This document shows positions 61,030 through 64,000 of a DNA stretch of 64,000 nucleotides, in pieces; position 1 is the first letter of the stretch; the number at the start of each line of letters is the position of its first letter. The notes beneath the pieces were generated by a model. That model saw only the letters and a program-made list of their open reading frames with translations. It was not told the origin of the DNA and ran no database searches. The stretch is from Paenibacillus hamazuiensis. GTDB taxonomy: Bacteria; Bacillota; Bacilli; Paenibacillales; NBRC-103111. The DNA is taken from positions 5,208,001-5,272,000 of the forward strand of contig NZ_JALRMO010000001.1 of the NCBI RefSeq assembly GCF_023276405.1, given 5' to 3'. A program made the position numbers and the translations under genes.

Positions 61030-61329
61030 CTATTTGACTTTTCGAAAATACCAAATATGTATTTTCGCTTTTCCCCCTTCCACAAAGTCCGACAAAGCGG
61101 TCAGATCGGAAAAACGACTGACTTGTGCGGCATCGCCGGTCCGCTGCGCCTTCATCTCCTCATATTCCGCATAATCGATATTTTCCCACAGCTCGACGAA
61201 CAGGTTCGGCTGATCGGCGCCTTCGTAGACGGACACCCTTTTTTCGGACGCGGTCAAACGTTCCGCCCAGCTCAAAAACCGTTGCCGTTCCTCAGTTTTC
61301 ACTTTGTATTCGACAAAAACTTTATTCAC
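61030..61329 (-). CDS. Small conserved protein of unknown function
   Basis: The 99-residue protein opens MNKVFVEYKVKTEERQRFLSWAERL and contains LFVELWENIDYAEYEEMKAQR. This pattern of strand, helix, strand and W-E resembles dimeric alpha-beta-barrel (ABM/NIPSNAP-like) proteins, but I cannot assign a family. The start is GTG with GAAGGAG nine bases upstream. It diverges from the YfhP-like gene. Confidence 0.65.
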   Translation of the reverse strand: MNKVFVEYKVKTEERQRFLSWAERLTASEKRVSVYEGADQPNLFVELWENIDYAEYEEMKAQRTGDAAQVSRFSDLTALSDFVEGGKAKIHIWYFRKVK

Positions 61330-61442
61330 TTTTTGCGCTCCTTCGCTTTATTTTCCCCACGAACATGATAAACTATGGATATAAATGTGCATAATGTATT
61401 AAGGAACTTCACTGGAAAAGCTCATGCTTTAGGAGGAACTTC

Positions 61443-62429
61443 ATGGACAGCGGAACTCACCTGGTGATCGGCCTCGGCCTCGCGGGTCTGGCTTACGTCG
61501 ATCCGGTTATCGCAGCGGATCATACTTTTACCACCGCGGTACTGATCGGCACCGTGCTCGGTTCGCAGGCACCGGACGCGGATACTCTGCTTCGTTTTAA
61601 AGGCAATGCCGCCTACATCAAAAACCACCGCGGAGCCTCGCACTCGCTGCCGGCGCTCGCGATTTGGACGATCCTTATCACGCTTCTGTTATCCGCTCTT
61701 TTCGGGCCTTTGCCGATCGGCCACGTCGCGCTGTGGGTGTTCATCGCCGTCGCCTTCCACGTGTTTACCGACTTGTTCAACACCTACGGGACACAGGCGC
61801 TAAGGCCGATCACGGAAAAATGGATATCATGGAATATTATACACATTTTTGACCCGTTCATTTTCATGTCCCACGTCATCGCTATTTTTATGTGGTCTTT
61901 TCACCTGGGCGAACCGCAGACGATTTTCCCGATCCTGTACGGGGTGATCGCCATTTATTATATTTGGCGGACCGTGTACCATTACATTTTGGAAAAAAAC
62001 CTGCCGATCAAGGATACGACCTACGAGCCCGGAGATAAATACATGCTGACGCCGACGTTCCATTTTCACCATTGGCAAATTGTGAAAACGAAGCCCGACG
62101 GCTCCTTCCAGCTCGGCGAATACCGCAATAACCGGATCCGCTGGGTCGATCGCGTATCCTGCGCGAACCATCCTGCCGTCGAAGCGTCGCGGACGCATCC
62201 GGACATCGCTTCGTTTTTGTATTACTCGAAGTATTCTTGCGCCGAATACCGCGAGCATTCCTGGGGCTACGAGGTGCGCTGGGCCGATGTCCGCTACCGC
62301 CACCGCAAGCAGTATCCGTTCGTTGCCGTGCTGCTGATGAATCACGATTACAAGCCGCTCGATTCGTATGTAGGTTGGCGCAACGAAAGCCGGCTGGAGA
62401 AAAAACTGCGGGTCGATTCGTACTCTTGA
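61443..62429 (+). CDS. YfhP-like membrane-bound metal-dependent hydrolase (YdjM family)
   Basis: The 328-residue protein has the YdjM/LexA-binding membrane hydrolase pattern: an N-terminal D-SGTHLVIGLGLAGLAYVD, the SQAPDADTLLRFKG and KNHRGASHSL motifs (metal-binding Asp and His residues), AFHVFTDLFNTYGTQALRP, and several membrane helices (~70-180). A ~140-residue cytosolic tail follows. B. subtilis YfhP is the closest comparison I know. AGGAGG lies close to the ATG. A terminator follows about 245 bases downstream. Confidence 0.85.
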   Translation: MDSGTHLVIGLGLAGLAYVDPVIAADHTFTTAVLIGTVLGSQAPDADTLLRFKGNAAYIKNHRGASHSLPALAIWTILITLLLSALFGPLPIGHVALWVFIAVAFHVFTDLFNTYGTQALRPITEKWISWNIIHIFDPFIFMSHVIAIFMWSFHLGEPQTIFPILYGVIAIYYIWRTVYHYILEKNLPIKDTTYEPGDKYMLTPTFHFHHWQIVKTKPDGSFQLGEYRNNRIRWVDRVSCANHPAVEASRTHPDIASFLYYSKYSCAEYREHSWGYEVRWADVRYRHRKQYPFVAVLLMNHDYKPLDSYVGWRNESRLEKKLRVDSYS

Positions 62430-62434
62430 GCGGA

Positions 62435-62656
62435 GAAGTGTGGTGAAAATGGTCGCTGCGGGTCTCGGATCGTGCTTCCGATCGCTCCCTGGCCCCACAA
62501 AGTGAAGAATAATCTTCGTAGCTTATTCCGAATACTTTGCGGGGACCCCAGGATAATAAATCTGTCGCCATTTGGCGGTAGAAATCCGAGAACAAAGGCG
62601 AAAGCTTTCGCTTCTCCAGCACGATTCCGTCCCTTCCGCTTTTTTCACCACACTTC
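62435..62656. repeat. 222-bp element bounded by perfect 15-bp inverted repeats
   Basis: GAAGTGTGGTGAAAA (62435-62449) and TTTTCACCACACTTC (62642-62656) are exact inverted copies. The interior has no open frame but several short hairpins, for example GCGAAAGCTTTCGC near 62599. It sits directly after the YfhP-like stop codon. It could be a non-autonomous mobile element (MITE-like) or a structured RNA closed by a basal stem. No direct target duplication was found. Confidence 0.5.
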
Positions 62657-62674
62657 GTAAATTATTATAAAATA

Positions 62675-62714
62675 AGGCGCGCCTGACGTTGCCAAACGCC
62701 GGCGCGCCTCTTTT
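62675..62714 (+). terminator. Intrinsic terminator, plus strand
   Basis: AGGCGCGCC (62675-62683) and GGCGCGCCT (62701-62709) form the stem, followed by CTTTTG. Confidence 0.65.
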
Positions 62715-62733
62715 GCGGGCCTAAACCGCAGAA

Positions 62734-62764
62734 AAGACTCAAGGGAGCAGCTCCCTTGAGTCTT
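62734..62764 (-). terminator. Intrinsic terminator of the SASP gene
   Basis: A perfect 14-bp stem pairs 62734-62747 with 62751-62764, ending in TTTTCTG on the minus strand, 37 bases past the SASP stop. Confidence 0.8.
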
Positions 62765-62800
62765 GATTGATGCGGCGATCCGCATCCGTCTTAAAAATGA

Positions 62801-63028
62801 TTAACGACCGCTTTGTCCTGCCAAAGTTTGCTCAGCGATTTGCACCAGACGGCGAGTGATATGACCACCGATCGCACCTGTGTCGCGAGTAGCCATAAAA
62901 CCATAGTATCCGTCTTGAGGAATTTGAATGCCCAGTTCCTGAGCTACTTCAAATTTCAGTTGGTCCAATGCTTGGTTAGCTTGAGGTACTACCAGTTGGT
63001 TGCTGCTGCGGGATTGTCCTGCACCCAT
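62801..63028 (-). CDS. Alpha/beta-type small acid-soluble spore protein
   Basis: The 75-residue protein is a canonical SASP: N-terminal GAGQSRSSNQLVVPQA, the GPR protease site in KFEVAQELG, then GYYGFMATRDTGAIGGHITRRLVQIAEQTL (in parts), the two DNA-binding helices. It coats spore DNA in the A-like form and protects it. AAAGGAG precedes the ATG. A sigma-G-like promoter lies upstream, and the gene is monocistronic. Confidence 0.96.
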   Translation of the reverse strand: MGAGQSRSSNQLVVPQANQALDQLKFEVAQELGIQIPQDGYYGFMATRDTGAIGGHITRRLVQIAEQTLAGQSGR

Positions 63029-63083
63029 GTTTCAGCACTCCTTTCAGGTATCAATCTGTGATGTATTTGCAAGCTTGCAAACT

Positions 63084-63112
63084 TATTATGTTTCACACGA
63101 GAATTGTTATGC
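63084..63112 (-). promoter_or_regulatory. Sigma-G-like promoter of the SASP gene
   Basis: Reading leftward, GCATA (63112-63108), 17 bases, CATAATA (63090-63084). This fits the forespore sigma-G pattern (-35 GHATR, -10 CATNHTA), about 56 bases before the SASP start. Confidence 0.6.
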
Positions 63113-63169
63113 GCGCTTTGAAAAAAATTTTTTCAAAACGAGCAACTCCTATTCGAAAGGGCGTCCGTC

Positions 63170-63346
63170 ATGAGTAAAGGTCTAGCATTATTTTTCGCTG
63201 TCGTCGGTGCGGCTTTGCTTGCCGGCATCGGCTTCGCCATCAGCCTGCATTCCATTTGGCTTGTTCTGCTGTTCTCCATCGTCTCCATCTTGTTCATAGG
63301 AGCCGGCTTCATCACCAAAGCAAAGCTTCGAAAAAGGCAGGACTAG
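63170..63346 (+). CDS. Small two-helix membrane protein, YlaF (DUF5325)-like
   Basis: The 58-residue product starts MSKGLALFFAVVGAALLAGI and has two hydrophobic helices (~5-24 and ~29-48) and a Lys/Arg-rich tail (KAKLRKRQD). This matches the small YlaF/DUF5325 proteins of Bacillales in size and layout. AAAGG lies ten bases before the ATG. Its stop overlaps the convergent trpS stop by two to four bases. Confidence 0.65.
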   Translation: MSKGLALFFAVVGAALLAGIGFAISLHSIWLVLLFSIVSILFIGAGFITKAKLRKRQD

Positions 63347-64000
63347 AACACGAGAAAGCCCATTTTTTCCTTCACCTGACGAAGGACAGGCTGTGCGGCC
63401 GCGGCTGCTCGCTCGGCGCCTTGGCGCAGGAAGCTGTGCAGCTCGCCGGAGCCGCGGATGTCCCGGTAACGCTGCTGAATCGGCTCCAGGACGGCAACGA
63501 CGCGTTCCGCCAAATCTTTTTTGAACGGCCCGTAGCCTTGCCCTTCATACATCGCTTCCACTTCCTGCACGGTCATATCCGCACACTGGGCGTATATGCT
63601 GATCAGGTTGCTGACCTCGGGTTTACCCTGCGGATCGAACTTCACTTCACGCCCCGAATCGGTAACGGCCCGGCTTATTTTTTTGCGGATGACATCCGGC
63701 TCGTCGAGCATCGCGATGTAGCTGCCCGCATTCGGGTTGCTCTTGCTCATCTTTTTGGATGCGTCGTCGAGCGACATGATCCGGGCCCCGACCTGTGGAA
63801 TATACGGCTCCGGAATCGTGAACGTTTGCCCGTAACGGGTATTGAAGCGATGCGCCAGATCGCGCGTAAGCTCCAGATGCTGCTTCTGGTCGTCTCCCAC
63901 CGGAACGAGATCCGCGTTGTACAGCAAAATATCCGCCGCCATCAGCGACGGGTAAGTGAACAGCCCCGCGCCGACCGATTCTTTGCCGGACGATTTATCC
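63343..64000 (-). CDS. trpS: Tryptophanyl-tRNA synthetase, N-terminal part beyond window edge
   Basis: The visible 218 C-terminal residues run from DKSSGKESVGAGLFTYPSLM at the window edge to GFLVF. They include AADILLYNADLVPVGDDQKQHLELTRD (in parts), which is diagnostic for class-I TrpS, and the catalytic KMSKS loop (DDASKKMSKSNPNAGS). The enzyme charges tRNA-Trp. The N-terminal HIGH-motif half and any leader lie outside the window. Confidence 0.97.
   Translation of the reverse strand, partial: DKSSGKESVGAGLFTYPSLMAADILLYNADLVPVGDDQKQHLELTRDLAHRFNTRYGQTFTIPEPYIPQVGARIMSLDDASKKMSKSNPNAGSYIAMLDEPDVIRKKISRAVTDSGREVKFDPQGKPEVSNLISIYAQCADMTVQEVEAMYEGQGYGPFKKDLAERVVAVLEPIQQRYRDIRGSGELHSFLRQGAERAAAAAQPVLRQVKEKMGFLVF

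Overview
The window reads as chromosomal DNA of an endospore-forming, Gram-positive member of the Bacillales, most likely Paenibacillus or a close relative. The evidence is a GerA/GerB/GerC germination operon, an alpha/beta-type SASP gene with a sigma-G-like promoter, GGAGG-type ribosome binding sites with many TTG/GTG starts, SLH/LysM/3D wall proteins, lipobox-bearing solute-binding proteins of LplA/LplB/YtcP type, cre-like sites, and an intergenic repeat family built on a GGAACT...GCGCTA core. No rRNA, tRNA, CRISPR array, transposase or phage gene was seen.

Layout. 1-9.5 kb is a patchwork of small accessory genes: a DHFR-like reductase cut by the left edge, VOC protein, ArsR plus AHSA1 pair, GNAT acetyltransferase, a duplicated-domain YPKNENGQ protein, an SLH-LysM-3D wall protein, an ankyrin protein, a DJ-1/PfpI protein and an MFS exporter with its ArsR-type regulator. 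9.7-13.3 kb is a sugar-type ABC importer (two permeases and a large lipoprotein) with a perfect cre match. 13.5-23.4 kb is a catabolic island: on the plus strand a zinc alcohol dehydrogenase, an acyl-CoA ligase and a hotdog thioesterase; convergent on the minus strand two HpaB-type flavin monooxygenases, an SsuB/SsuC/SsuA-type importer and an enoyl-CoA hydratase. The minus-strand operon has a near-consensus promoter and an intrinsic terminator inside its leader.

23.4-29.5 kb is the L-rhamnose locus, transcribed leftward: rhaEW (aldolase/dehydrogenase fusion), a sensory-rhodopsin-transducer-family protein, rhaA, rhaB and a DeoR-type regulator. 30.1-37.6 kb holds a secreted GDPD-ricin protein, a LacI regulator, a CUT1 importer without its own ATPase, and a cytoplasmic 2H phosphoesterase-like protein. 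A matching palindromic operator lies in front of the GDPD gene and of lacI. 37.7-42 kb carries a YCII protein, a PL10 pectate lyase behind a cre-like site, a five-copy repeat cluster and a beta-lactamase-family hydrolase. 42.3-47.1 kb is a two-gene unit of an unrecognised 1007-residue protein and a phospholipase D-like protein whose last ~30 residues are frameshifted. 47.6-51.3 kb is gerA-gerB-gerC. 51.4-56.8 kb contains an MFS exporter with a divergent XRE/MmyB-type regulator, and a monooxygenase plus RidA unit divergent from a MarR regulator. 56.9-60.9 kb is a heterodimeric BmrCD-like ABC exporter. 61-64 kb carries a small unknown, a YfhP-like membrane hydrolase, an inverted-repeat-bounded element, the SASP, a YlaF-like membrane protein and trpS, cut by the right edge.

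Two sets look most like undescribed systems: the HpaB-pair/importer/CoA-enzyme island with its leader attenuator, and the LacI-controlled secreted GDPD, importer and 2H phosphoesterase set, which may handle a phosphodiester or cyclic phosphate. Both functional readings are inference from domain content and context.
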